From contig DATKSL010000010.1 of NCBI GenBank assembly GCA_035531675.1, positions 70,124 through 134,123 on the forward strand: a DNA stretch of 64,000 nt, in the 5' to 3' direction. Origin of the DNA: JAJPIG01 sp035531675 (GTDB taxonomy: Bacteria; Desulfobacterota; Binatia; Binatales; Binataceae). Position numbers and translations under genes: made by a program. Positions within the stretch are counted from its first letter, which is position 1, and every line of letters begins with the position of its first letter. Under the pieces are notes generated by a model that saw nothing but the letters and a program-made list of their open reading frames with translations, did no database searches and was not told the origin of the DNA. This document shows, in pieces, positions 7,347 through 17,387 of the stretch.

Positions 7347-9992
7347 CTAGCCCAGCGCGTCGGCGACCGCCGCGAGCGCTTCGTCGAGCTTACCCGGATC
7401 GCGTCCGCCGGCCTGCGCGAAGTCGGGACGCCCGCCGCCCGAGCCGCCGACGATCGGCGCGATTTTTTTGATTATATCGCCCGCTTTGATTCGACCAGCG
7501 AGGTCTGGTGTGACGGCGACGATCAGCGCGACCTTGCCGTCGAGCTCCGAGCCGATCGCGACCACCGCCGAGCGATGCTTCTGGCGCAGCCGATCCGCCA
7601 TCTCGCGCAGCGCGCCGGCTTCGACTCCCGTCACCTTGCGCGTTACCAGCGTGATGCCGTTATGCTCGCGTATCGTCTCCGCCTCGCCGACGCCGCTGCC
7701 GTCGCCGGCGACCAGCTTCTGTTCGAGCGCGCGCAGTTTCTTCTCCAGCTCGCGCTCGCGGGCGATCAGGCGCTGGACGCGTTCGAGCGCCGCCTCGTCG
7801 CGGCCGCCGAGATGGTCGCCGAGCTCGGCCAGCAGCCGTTCGCGGCGGCGGATATTCTCGATCGCGCCCTGCCCGGTGAGCGCCTCGATTCGCCGCACGC
7901 CGGCGCCCACCGCCGATTCCGCTTCGAGCTTGAAAATTCCGACGTCGCCGGTGCGCCCGGTATGGGTGCCGCCGCACAGCTCGATCGAGAAATCGCCCAT
8001 CCGCACCACCCGCACCCGGTCGCCGTACTTGTCGCCGAAAAACGCCAGCGCGCCCGCCTTGAGCGCCGCGTCGTAGGCCATCTCCTCGGTCGTAACGGTG
8101 GCGTTCTCGCGAATCCGCGCGTTGACCTCCTCTTCGATCGTCACCAGGTCGCCCTCGGCGACGCGCCCCTGATGGGCGAAATCGAAGCGCAGCCGCGCCG
8201 GCTCGACCAGCGAGCCGGCCTGATGGACGCTCTCGCCCAGGACTTCGCGCAGCGCGTAATGCAGGATATGAGTCGCCGAATGATTCAGCATCGCAGCGGT
8301 GCGCCGCGCGCGATCGACCTTCAACGTGACGCGATGACCGGCGGCGAATTCGGCGGGATCGCCGCGCAACAGCCGCCCGAGATGCACGATCGCGCCATCA
8401 TGCTTGCGAGTATCGGTCACCTCGAACAGCGCGCCGCTACTGCTCTCGATAACGCCGCGATCGCCGACCTGGCCGCCGCCCTCGGGATAGAAGGGCGTTT
8501 CGGCGGCGACAATCGCGAGTCCGTCGCCATCGTTGGCGCGGCTCGCGACGATTTCCGCTTCAGCCTCGAAGCGATCGTGGCCGATGAAGCGCGAGGCGGT
8601 TCCGGCCTCGAGAATCAGCTCGGGCGCGCCGCCGTCGGCTTTGCGAGCGGCGCGGCCGCGTTCGCGCTGCTCGTCCATCAACCGCTCGAACCCGGCCACG
8701 TCAACCTCGATTCCTTCGTCGCGCAGGATGTCCTGCGTCAGATCGAGCGGGAAGCCGTAGGTGTCGTGGAGTTGAAATGCGGCCTCGCCGGGAAATCTCT
8801 TGCTCTTTATTCTCGCCAGACGTTCCCGCCATTCATCGATTAGTTGCAGTCCGCGATCCAGCGTTTCACCAAAACGAATTTCCTCTTGTTGGACCTCTAA
8901 CCCGATTCGACTCTGTTCGGATTCCAATTCGGGGTACGCGCCCTTCATCACATCCACTACCGCTGCTGCGGCAATTGTGAGGAATCCCTGCTTCGCGCCC
9001 AGTTTCCGGCCATGACGCACGGCGCGGCGAATCAGCCTGCGCAACACGTACCCGCGGTCGGAGTTACCCGGAACGACGCCGTCGGCTATCAGAAATGTTG
9101 CGGCACGGGCATGATCGCCTATCGCCCGGTAGGAAATATCGTTCGCCGCTGACGCTCCGTAAATCGGCACTGTAACGAGTTTCTCAACCGCGCCAATAAT
9201 CTTTGCAAAGACATCGATTTCGTAATTGCCCAGCAGCTTGCCGGTCTCGATGCTCTGCAGTACGGACGCGACGCGCTCCAGGCCCGTGCCCGTATCGACG
9301 TGCTTCATCGGCAGCGGCGTCAGCTTGCCCGCCGCGTCGCGGTCGTACTGGATAAAAACCAGGTTCGCGAGCTCGATAAACCGGGAACATCCCTCCCGGT
9401 TAACAGCGCATGGCTTGCTGGGATGGCTCTTGCCGTCGCACGCGGTCTCGCCGCGATCTATGTGGATCTCGGAGCACGGGCCGCACGGCCCGGTCTCGCC
9501 CATCTCCCAGAAATTGTCCTTCTCGCCGCACCGCAGGACGCGCTCGGCAGGCAGGTAGCCGAGTTCGAGCCAGGCGTCGCGTGCCTCGTCGTCATCCTTG
9601 TAGACCGTGGCCCACAATCGGTCGACGGGAATTCCCCACACGCGCGTGATTAATTCCCAATGGAACTCGATCGCCGCGCGCTTGTAGTAGTCGCCGAACG
9701 ACCAGTTCCCGAGCATCTCGAAGAACGTATGGTGGTAGCTGTCGCGGCCGACCGCCTCCAAATCGTTATGCTTGCCCGAAATCCGCAGGCACTTCTGACA
9801 ATCGGCGACGCGCCGCTCGGCCGGCGTCCGCAGGCCGAGGAAATAATCCTTGAACGGGACCATCCCGGCGTTGGTGAAGAGCAGGGTCGGATCGCCTTTG
9901 GGGATAAGCGAGGCGGAGGGGACGATCGCGTGCCCCCGCTCGCGAAAGAAATCCAGAAACGATTGTCGGATCTTGTCCGTGGTCCAGCGCAT
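7347..9992 (-). CDS. alaS: Alanine--tRNA ligase
   Basis: Charges tRNA-Ala in the cytoplasm. The 881-residue product has full length and all domains: class II catalytic core from the start (FRERGHAIVPSASLIPKGDP, then LLFTNAGMVPFKDYFLG), tRNA-recognition region, the editing domain with zinc-type HxxxH in NHSATHILHYALRE near 569 and CGGTHTGRTGDVG near 670, and the C-terminal oligomerisation domain ending in the glycine-rich GGSGGGRPDFAQAGG near 855. The stretch coding roughly residues 250-405 (about 8780-9240) is noticeably richer in A and T than the rest, with different codon use, although the protein remains intact. A separate transcript from recA is likely, given the 350-bp gap upstream. Confidence 0.97.
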   Translation of the reverse strand: MRWTTDKIRQSFLDFFRERGHAIVPSASLIPKGDPTLLFTNAGMVPFKDYFLGLRTPAERRVADCQKCLRISGKHNDLEAVGRDSYHHTFFEMLGNWSFGDYYKRAAIEFHWELITRVWGIPVDRLWATVYKDDDEARDAWLELGYLPAERVLRCGEKDNFWEMGETGPCGPCSEIHIDRGETACDGKSHPSKPCAVNREGCSRFIELANLVFIQYDRDAAGKLTPLPMKHVDTGTGLERVASVLQSIETGKLLGNYEIDVFAKIIGAVEKLVTVPIYGASAANDISYRAIGDHARAATFLIADGVVPGNSDRGYVLRRLIRRAVRHGRKLGAKQGFLTIAAAAVVDVMKGAYPELESEQSRIGLEVQQEEIRFGETLDRGLQLIDEWRERLARIKSKRFPGEAAFQLHDTYGFPLDLTQDILRDEGIEVDVAGFERLMDEQRERGRAARKADGGAPELILEAGTASRFIGHDRFEAEAEIVASRANDGDGLAIVAAETPFYPEGGGQVGDRGVIESSSGALFEVTDTRKHDGAIVHLGRLLRGDPAEFAAGHRVTLKVDRARRTAAMLNHSATHILHYALREVLGESVHQAGSLVEPARLRFDFAHQGRVAEGDLVTIEEEVNARIRENATVTTEEMAYDAALKAGALAFFGDKYGDRVRVVRMGDFSIELCGGTHTGRTGDVGIFKLEAESAVGAGVRRIEALTGQGAIENIRRRERLLAELGDHLGGRDEAALERVQRLIARERELEKKLRALEQKLVAGDGSGVGEAETIREHNGITLVTRKVTGVEAGALREMADRLRQKHRSAVVAIGSELDGKVALIVAVTPDLAGRIKAGDIIKKIAPIVGGSGGGRPDFAQAGGRDPGKLDEALAAVADALG

Positions 9993-10342
9993 CGTGGCCT
10001 ATTCTAATCCAAAGCTTCCGGCGGAAAACACACCGCGCTGGATGCGATGAAGGTCGAGTACCAGGCGATCCACGGCTGCGGGACCTTCGCGGGCATCAGC
10101 GCCGTCGATCCGGATATCGCGTGCCGGATAGCGCGTGGCGCAAGCTCGGCTCGCTGGTCGAAGGCGCGAGAATCGCGAGCCAGGAGTTATGGTAGGGCCC
10201 GGTAGCTAGCGGATTGTCATTCTGAGCGCAGCGAAGAATCCCGAAAGTACGCGAGAGCTTCATCCGGCGCAATCCGGGATTCCTCGCTCCGCGGACTGCG
10301 CTCGCAATGGCGAGCGCGACGGATGCCTGCGCGGGGCGACCC
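9993..10342. other. Gap between recA and alaS with repeat and possible gene remnant
   Basis: This 350-bp gap holds two things. From about 10012 to 10198 on the plus strand the composition is coding-like: an ATG near 10047 opens MKVEYQAIHGCGTFAGISAV, and a second frame ends with GSLVEGARIASQELW and a stop at 10198. No intact ORF links the two, so a frameshifted remnant is possible. From 10217 to 10309 there is an imperfect palindromic repeat. The rest is the promoter side of alaS, with no clear boxes. Confidence 0.35.
10217..10309. repeat. Imperfect palindromic intergenic repeat (MITE/REP-like)
   Basis: Left arm begins TCATTCTGAGCGCAGCGAAG (10217) and continues to AATCCCG; right arm begins CGGGATTCCTCGCTCCGCGG (about 10276) and ends GCGCTCGCAATG. 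The arms pair imperfectly around a 32-base centre. The phrase CATTCTGAGCGCAGCGAAGAAT is a widespread motif of short non-autonomous intergenic repeats in environmental bacterial genomes (from memory). Only one copy is in this window. Confidence 0.65.
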
Positions 10343-11416
<1,074 letters not shown>

Positions 11417-11476
11417 CGCACGCTCCCGCCGCCGCAATTACTGCGCGCATCTTGCCATAAACCCGGCCTAATATCG

Positions 11477-12076
11477 CTAGCCCCGCAGCGGCGCTCCGAA
11501 ACCGCATGCCGCCAGCGCCTGGTAGCTCGAACCCTCGGGCGCGAGCCGGCTACGGTAGAGCGTCATCGCGCGCGCCTCGATGGTGCCGAAATCGCGATCG
11601 GCGCAACCCTCGAAGGCGCTGCGCACGGCCCGGAAGCGATGCGGCTCGCGCACCCGGGCGATGGTGAGATGGGGTGCGAAGGGGCGTCGCTCGGGGTCGA
11701 AGCCGGCGGCCACCGCCGCGGTCTCGACCCGGCCCGCCAGCGCTATCAGCGCGGCGCTTTCCAGCCCGATCCAGAGCACGCGCGGGCGATCGAGGCCCGG
11801 AAAGGCGCCGGTTCCATGGAGCCTGACGACGAACGGCGCGATGGTGGCAGCGATTTTTTCGAGCTCCTCGACCAGCCGCGGGAGGCGGAGCGAATCGACC
11901 GCGTCGCCGAGAAAGCGCAGCGTCAGATGGAGCCGCGCGCCGCCGACCCAGTTGATAGCGTCGTGCGGAGTTCGCAACTCGGCGGTGAGCCGATCGACCG
12001 CGCCCGCGACCTCGTCGTTCACGTCGAGCGCGATAAAGGCGCGAATCCGCGCCGGCAGCTCATCGAGCGCTGCCAT
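11477..12076 (-). CDS. thpR: RNA 2',3'-cyclic phosphodiesterase (LigT/2H family)
   Basis: A 199-residue 2H phosphoesterase that opens 2',3'-cyclic phosphates at RNA ends. Both catalytic tetrapeptides are present: HLTL near residue 50 and HLTI near 135, about 85 residues apart as usual. The opening IRAFIALDV is the family's first strand. Its start overlaps the end of the upstream DUF3108 gene by 17 bp and recA follows, so the three may be co-transcribed. Confidence 0.93.
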   Translation of the reverse strand: MAALDELPARIRAFIALDVNDEVAGAVDRLTAELRTPHDAINWVGGARLHLTLRFLGDAVDSLRLPRLVEELEKIAATIAPFVVRLHGTGAFPGLDRPRVLWIGLESAALIALAGRVETAAVAAGFDPERRPFAPHLTIARVREPHRFRAVRSAFEGCADRDFGTIEARAMTLYRSRLAPEGSSYQALAACGFGAPLRG

Positions 12077-12989
12077 CGCTCTTCCCCGCGGCAGCAGCCG
12101 GTGGATTCTCGACCTTGATGAGTTCGATCCGGACGGTGCCGAAGAAAGTTGCCGATTCGATCCGCAGCGGCAGCTTGCGGGCGTCGTCAGAGATCCAGAT
12201 CGTGGTTGCGGTCGCCTCGCCGCGCATCTTGCTGTCGCTCATGTAAACCACCCCCGGTTCGATCCGCAGCGCGTCGACCGGGCCGAGCACGGTCTGGAGC
12301 CGCTCGCGCCCGGCGACCGTGAAGCTCAACACGTAGCGATTGGTGGCGCTGAAAAGATCGAGCACCAGCTTGTCGCCGACCTTGAGCGGCTGCGACAGCG
12401 CCAGCGCGGCCCCCGACATCATGCCCCAGGGATTGGTGGCGCGGAAACGTTTGTACAGGATGCCGCGCGGCCCCGTCTTGCGGATCGTGACCAGCTCCTG
12501 GGCGTGGTCGAAAGTTACCTGGTAGTCGTCGTGACGATGCCTTTCGCGCTGGCGGATGATCATCTCGCGCGGCTGCAACGAACCGTCGTCGAAGCGCTCC
12601 TTCAGGTAGTCGCGCATCTTGTAGAACACGTCGACCGCCTTGTCGGTGCTGATGGTCGCCTCGGCGACCCAGATGGTCCGATTGCGGGGCGCCCGACGCA
12701 GCTCGATTTGCGCCTGCGCCGCCGGTATCCCGAGCCATGAAGCCTCATAGGTCAGTCGTTCACCGTTGCGAAACGGCATCGGACCCGGCCGGTAGGTCGG
12801 CAGCTCGATGCGCCGCGGCAGCGCGCGGATTTTCGGCGCACGGACCGGATCGGCGGCGCCGCCCTGCCGCGCCGGAGCCGGCGGCGGGAATATCAGCAAC
12901 GCCAGCGCTATCAGCAGCGCGATCGCGCCTTCGATCAATGCTCGCCGGGGCGTCTGCCGGATGCTTGCAATAGAGTCCACTTTAGCCAA
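12060..12989 (-). CDS. DUF3108 domain protein, probably exported or membrane-anchored
   Basis: A 309-residue protein with a hydrophobic N-terminal segment (about 20-40: GAIALLIALALLIFPPP) that could be a signal or anchor. The remainder matches the layout of DUF3108, a family of periplasmic proteins with a beta-rich fold: GERLTYEASWLGIPAAQAQI near 76, repeated exposed strands, and VYMSDSKMRGEATATTIWIS near 250. Function unknown; the family is linked to the cell envelope. The start is a TTG, with a weak ribosome-binding site. It is divergent from the HEAT-repeat gene with only 31 bp between, so both promoters must overlap. Confidence 0.75.
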   Translation of the reverse strand: MAKVDSIASIRQTPRRALIEGAIALLIALALLIFPPPAPARQGGAADPVRAPKIRALPRRIELPTYRPGPMPFRNGERLTYEASWLGIPAAQAQIELRRAPRNRTIWVAEATISTDKAVDVFYKMRDYLKERFDDGSLQPREMIIRQRERHRHDDYQVTFDHAQELVTIRKTGPRGILYKRFRATNPWGMMSGAALALSQPLKVGDKLVLDLFSATNRYVLSFTVAGRERLQTVLGPVDALRIEPGVVYMSDSKMRGEATATTIWISDDARKLPLRIESATFFGTVRIELIKVENPPAAAAGKSDGSAR

Positions 12990-13020
12990 TCATTTTGACC
13001 GAACTGCGGAGGGTCTGGAA

Positions 13021-13779
13021 ATGTTTTACACGCGCTGGATTTTGGCGCTATCCGCTATTTTAGCGCTGATAGCCGTGCCGTGGCCCGCCTTGGCGCAAAT
13101 GGGCGGCATGGGCGGCATGAGCGATGTCTTCGGGCAGGCCATGCGCAGCACCCAGCAGGGACCCAAGGCCAAGACCCCGGCGGACGCGATTTCGGATGCC
13201 CAGAAGAAGCTCGATGACGTCGACCCGCGCGTACGGGTCGCGGCGCTCGACGAACTGGCGGGCGTCAATAATGCCGAGGCCAACGCCATCCTGATGCGGG
13301 GGATGAGCGACAACGACCTGCGCGTCAAGGTCAAGGCGATCGATCTGCTCGGTATCCATCAGTTCAAGGACGCGGTGCCGATGATGTCGCAGGAATTGTT
13401 CCTGCGTGATACCCCCGACGTCGTAAAGCTGCACCTAGTCGCCGCGCTCGGTGAAATCGGCGCCCAGTCCGGGATGCTGCCGGTGTTGACCTTTCTACAG
13501 ACCCAGACCAATGAGCGCGCGCGCGGCACGGCAGTGTTCGCGCTCGGCGAAATCGGCAATCCCAAGGCGATCGACCTGCTCACCCAGATTGTCGGCAGTG
13601 ACAAGAGCCCGATGGTGCGCAAGCTCGCCCAGGAGGCGCTGGCCAAGATCGATGGCGAGCTGCCCAGCGTTCACAGCGAGGAAGTTGCGGCCCAGCGCAA
13701 CAAGGAGCACGAACCGACCTACGATCGGCTGGCGAAACTCCGCGCCATGGATGAGAAGCTCCAGGCCGAGAACTGGTAA
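13021..13779 (+). CDS. Secreted HEAT-repeat protein
   Basis: A 252-residue protein with a clear signal peptide (RWILALSAILALIAVPWPA, cleavage likely after ALA near 24), a methionine/glycine-rich spacer (MGGMGGM) and then about four HEAT-like helical repeats (for example DPRVRVAALDELAGV, DLRVKVKAIDLLG, KSPMVRKLAQEALAKI). The C-terminus is charged. HEAT repeats are protein-binding scaffolds; here the partner would be periplasmic. GGAGG sits 8 bases before the ATG. It faces the DUF1501 gene tail to tail with a 51-bp gap that contains a GC-rich hairpin (GCCGCGG/CCGCGGC, near 13811-13831). Confidence 0.8.
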   Translation: MFYTRWILALSAILALIAVPWPALAQMGGMGGMSDVFGQAMRSTQQGPKAKTPADAISDAQKKLDDVDPRVRVAALDELAGVNNAEANAILMRGMSDNDLRVKVKAIDLLGIHQFKDAVPMMSQELFLRDTPDVVKLHLVAALGEIGAQSGMLPVLTFLQTQTNERARGTAVFALGEIGNPKAIDLLTQIVGSDKSPMVRKLAQEALAKIDGELPSVHSEEVAAQRNKEHEPTYDRLAKLRAMDEKLQAENW

Positions 13780-13830
13780 GCCGCCCGATTCGATAGACCC
13801 TCCGATGGCGCCGCGGCGGCTGGCCGCGGC

Positions 13831-15117
13831 TCAGATTCGCAGCAATCCGCTGGTATTGCCTGACGGCGCCGGGCGCGCCGGGAAGACCCGCTCGATTTGC
13901 GCCGCGCCCAGACCCAGATGCGCGGCCAGCACGGTCGCGATCGGCTCGCGAAAATCGGTGGTGACTGCGAGATCGCGTCCCTGGTAGAGGCTGGCGGTGG
14001 CGAGTCCCGGCCAGCGCCCGTAAATCTTTTTGCCGCGCACCGCCCCGCCCATCACCCACATCACGTTCCCGTGGCCATGGTCGGAGCCGCCGTTGCCGTT
14101 CTGATGGACGGTGCGGCCGAACTCCGAAATCACCAGCATCACGGTTTCCGACCAGGCGGAGCCGAGCGCGCGCTGAAAATCCGCCAGACCCTGCGCGAGC
14201 GGCCGCAGATGGTTGGCGAGCTGACCGCGGGCGCCGCCCTGGTTGACGTGCGTGTCCCATCCTCCGAGCGCGAGGAACGCCAGCCGGATACTGGGGTCGC
14301 GCTGGATTAGATGGGCCAGGCGGGCCGTATCGCCGCCGAAGCCGGCTGGTCCGGGCGCGCCGCCGCTGGCAGCCGTCATGTCCGCTTCGAGATCGGCCAT
14401 CAGCTTGGCGCGCGCCGTCCGCCCCTCGCGATAGGCGCGGCTGAGTGCATCGTCGCCGCTATAGAGGCGATCGAACGCGCTCTCGATCACGGGCCGGTCC
14501 AGCGGCATCGGACGCGCCGCCGCTCGTCCCAGTGGCAGATTCGCCACCGGCATTTTGCCCGACAGGATTCGCGGCACGGTCGGCCCGATACTGAGCGCCT
14601 CGGTCGGCTGATGGGCTCCCGGCATCGACGCCAGCACCCGGTTCATCCAGCCGTCGGCGGTGCGTTTGACCCCGGGCGTGCCGCTTTCCATGTAATCCTG
14701 GGCGTCGAAATGGGAGCGGGTCGGATCGGGCGAGCCGCAGGCGTGGACGAAGGCGAGGGTGCCCTCGTTCCACAGCGGTGCGATTGGGGCGAGCGCCGGA
14801 TGGAGCCCGAAGAAGCCGTCGAGGTTGACCAGCGCGCCGTCGCCGCCGGCGCGCGCGATCGCGATGGTCGGGCGGCGGTCGTAGTAGGCCGGCTCGCCAT
14901 GCGGCGCCACCACGTTGAGCCCGTCGACCGCGCCGCGCAGGAAGACCACGATCAAACGGCGGCGATTACCGTCGCTCGCGACCGCGCGCGCGGCCCATCC
15001 CGCGGGTCCGATCGCCACTACCCCGGCCGCGCCCAGGATTGCGGCCCGTCGCAAGAATTCGCGCCGGCTGACGATCCCGTCCGCCGCTTTGCAACAATCT
15101 TCGCCTCGAGGTGCCAT
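13831..15117 (-). CDS. DUF1501 family protein, Tat-exported
   Basis: A 428-residue member of the DUF1501 family (sulfatase-like fold, function undefined). A twin-arginine signal is present: SRREFLRRAAILGAAG around residues 17-32. Family-typical segments are IVVFLRGAVDGLNVVAPHG, RSHFDAQDYMESGTPG and ISEFGRTVHQNGNGGSDHG near 345. The start ATG at 15117 gives the Tat signal directly; the frame is open further upstream but without such a signal. It follows the DUF1800 gene by 17 bp. These two families are almost always adjacent and are thought to act as an exported pair, possibly in envelope or extracellular catabolism. Confidence 0.87.
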   Translation of the reverse strand: MAPRGEDCCKAADGIVSRREFLRRAAILGAAGVVAIGPAGWAARAVASDGNRRRLIVVFLRGAVDGLNVVAPHGEPAYYDRRPTIAIARAGGDGALVNLDGFFGLHPALAPIAPLWNEGTLAFVHACGSPDPTRSHFDAQDYMESGTPGVKRTADGWMNRVLASMPGAHQPTEALSIGPTVPRILSGKMPVANLPLGRAAARPMPLDRPVIESAFDRLYSGDDALSRAYREGRTARAKLMADLEADMTAASGGAPGPAGFGGDTARLAHLIQRDPSIRLAFLALGGWDTHVNQGGARGQLANHLRPLAQGLADFQRALGSAWSETVMLVISEFGRTVHQNGNGGSDHGHGNVMWVMGGAVRGKKIYGRWPGLATASLYQGRDLAVTTDFREPIATVLAAHLGLGAAQIERVFPARPAPSGNTSGLLRI

Positions 15118-15134
15118 CGAATCGCGCTCCCGTC

Positions 15135-16679
15135 TCAACGCGTCATGAATTCCGGGCTGCCCAGGATGAGCGCCGCGCGCAGTTGCGGCGGCGCCGCCAT
15201 CACCGCCGCCGTGGTGCGGCCGGACAGCTCCGAGCCGAAGGCGGCGGCGATCATCGAGGGGTCCAAAGGCGACGCCTTCCAGCCGGCCTTGCCGGGCCGG
15301 GCGACCGGCATCGTCACCCGATGATCTCCCGTAGCCAGCGGATTCGGCTCGGCGGTCTCCTCGAAATCCGGCGCCTGCAGCGGCATATGGCCCGAGCCCA
15401 GCGCGGTGGCGAAGCTCAACCGCATCATCATGCCGTCCGGGTTGAGCCACGCCTCCTCGGTCTGGCTGTAGCCATCGGGCGTCTGGCGGCCATACAGCGG
15501 CATCCCCAGCTGCTGCATCCATCCGGCCAGCGGGCGAAAGTTCGTGACCTCGACGCCGCTCAGGCGCGCGGCCGAAAGCACGTACTCGTATGGCGTTTTG
15601 AACTTGCGCGCGCGGTAGCGCTGGTCCCAGAACTCGGCGCTGGTGAAGAGCGTGGCCAGCACTTCGCGGATGTGGCCGTCGGTTTCGAGATAACGCCGCG
15701 CCATCCGATCGACCAGCGCGCCCGGCGGCGCATCGGCGACGAAATACTGCGCGAGCTCATAGCTCAGGTGATGAGCGGTCGCGGGATGGCGCGCGAGCAT
15801 ATCGAGCGCCTGCTCGCCCGCGCCGATTCCCGAGCCCGCGATGCGCTGGCCGAGGAAAACCTGGCTGGCGAAGTCATGGCGGCGCGGGTCGAAGAAAAAG
15901 CCGTCGGCGTCGGTCACACCGCCCGCCCTGAGGATTCTGCGGCGTTGCCACGGCCTGAAGACCTCGCGGCGCACGAGGCCCCATCCGGTCAGGATATGCG
16001 CCAGCGCGATTACGTCGTGCTGGGTATAGCCGCCGTTGACGCCCAGCGTATGCAGCTCCATCAGCTCGCGCGCGTAGTTCTCATTGATCCCGTCGAAGCG
16101 CGGATTGCGCGCCTTGCCGGGCGCGCTGTTCTGCCAGTTGTCGAGGTAGAAGAGCATCGCCGGATGGCGGGCGGTTGCGCCGAGCAGGTCGCGAAAGCGG
16201 CCCATGGTATGTGGCCGGATCGCCTCCTGTTCGTAGGCGCCGACCCAGATCAGGTCGAGCCCCTTGCCGACGAAAACGTTGAAGTGGTTGAACCAGAAGG
16301 CGGTCATCACCTCCTGGAGCTGGCGCGGTCCGTAGAGCGCGCGCAGGAGGCGCGCCTTCACCGCCTCCATCACCACCCGTCGCGCCTGCCGGCGCACCTC
16401 CTTGCGCGCTGCCGGGTCGCCCTTGGGCAGCTTTTTGAGCGGTTCGCGAAAGCGCATGAAGAGCTCGACCGGCGTCATCCGCAGGGTTTCGAACGCAGCG
16501 ACACGCGCGATCAGATCGTGCGGAATCGGAATCGATTCGGGGTCGAGCTGCTGATCGATATAACGTTCGGCGTCGATCGCGCGTACCCGTTCGAGCTCGC
16601 CCGGGCGCGGTCCGAAAGCGACGCGATTGAGCGCGTGGAGCGGCCGCTCCGCGCGCGCCAGGTTGCCGGGAGGAATCAT
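15135..16679 (-). CDS. DUF1800 family protein
   Basis: A 514-residue protein of the DUF1800 family, partner of DUF1501. Recognisable parts are HALNRVAFGPRPGELERV at the N-terminus, FWFNHFNVF near 130, NENYARELMELHTLGVNGGY near 206-225, and the C-terminal LRAALILGSPEFMTR. The helical fold has no known enzymatic motif. No obvious signal peptide is seen, unlike its partner. It is the first gene of the two-gene unit, and the 700-bp AT-rich gap upstream should hold its promoter. Confidence 0.87.
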   Translation of the reverse strand: MIPPGNLARAERPLHALNRVAFGPRPGELERVRAIDAERYIDQQLDPESIPIPHDLIARVAAFETLRMTPVELFMRFREPLKKLPKGDPAARKEVRRQARRVVMEAVKARLLRALYGPRQLQEVMTAFWFNHFNVFVGKGLDLIWVGAYEQEAIRPHTMGRFRDLLGATARHPAMLFYLDNWQNSAPGKARNPRFDGINENYARELMELHTLGVNGGYTQHDVIALAHILTGWGLVRREVFRPWQRRRILRAGGVTDADGFFFDPRRHDFASQVFLGQRIAGSGIGAGEQALDMLARHPATAHHLSYELAQYFVADAPPGALVDRMARRYLETDGHIREVLATLFTSAEFWDQRYRARKFKTPYEYVLSAARLSGVEVTNFRPLAGWMQQLGMPLYGRQTPDGYSQTEEAWLNPDGMMMRLSFATALGSGHMPLQAPDFEETAEPNPLATGDHRVTMPVARPGKAGWKASPLDPSMIAAAFGSELSGRTTAAVMAAPPQLRAALILGSPEFMTR

Positions 16680-17387
16680 CGCTCCTCATAGACGACCGGC
16701 GAGCGGGCTTCGTTTACCGTCGATCAGGAACCTTCCCGGGGTAGAAGGTCGGAAAGCGATGACTCCCCGGGCCTGAGGTCCCCTCATCACAGAGACTTTA
16801 TGCTGTGTTTTGTTGTGTTATTTAGTGTTTTGAACTTTCATGTTTTCTTGTGACATAAAACGCTATTTTTTGAGCCTCTTACACAAGATTAGAGTTAAAA
16901 AAAAGCAAAGAATTCGTTTATCTTGACTCCTGGAGTCGGGTTGACTAAGTATGGCTAAGTTAAGATGAGGAGGCGGGGTTATGGGTGGATGAGGCGAAAT
17001 TAACTTAAACATAGCGAATATATGAATTTGAACTCCGCTCCTCTCTCAATCGACGCTGATACGCACCTGGCGTCAGGAGCCACCGGCCTGCGGCTCGAGA
17101 GCTTCAGGGAGAGGTCTCTACGGCGCGATCCGATAACTGCTTCATCCCCGCCAGGCGCCGCTCTTCAGATTTCGTACGCGACCACAATCCAGGCTCAACG
17201 CTGCCGCGGCGCGCGAGCCATCGCTATCAACCTGAGCTTGATTTTCCGCGCCGCCGATCTGCTTCGCACAAGCGGCCGGAAAGGATCGCGAGAAATGGTG
17301 ATGCGAAAGTCGGACAACCAACTTCAGGTATCCCGGCATTGGGCGCGGGGTCTCTGAAGCATTAGCAAGTATCGTCGGAGGGGTTCC
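16680..17387. other. Long AT-rich intergenic region between divergent genes
   Basis: 708 bp between the DUF1800 gene (minus) and the cysteine-rich secreted protein (plus). 16800-17030 is strikingly AT-rich for this genome and contains T-rich runs (TGTGTTTTGTTGTGTTATTT) and a possible plus-strand promoter TTGACT (16923) then TAAGTA after 17 bases. A hairpin pairs CCCGGGG near 16736 with CCCCGGG near 16764, and GACTCC/GGAGTC flank one base near 16925. 17040-17380 regains genomic GC but shows no convincing ORF. GGAGGGG precedes the next ATG. No riboswitch class was recognised. Confidence 0.5.

Noticed and set aside
17040..17120. Possible cyclic-di-GMP (GEMM) riboswitch before the secreted-protein gene
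   Set aside because: Only the fragment around GATACGCACCTGG looks vaguely similar; the conserved GEMM core and tetraloop receptor are not visible.
17022..17357. Open frame of 111 codons in the long gap
   Set aside because: Low-complexity, no family resemblance, no good ribosome-binding site; the region looks regulatory.
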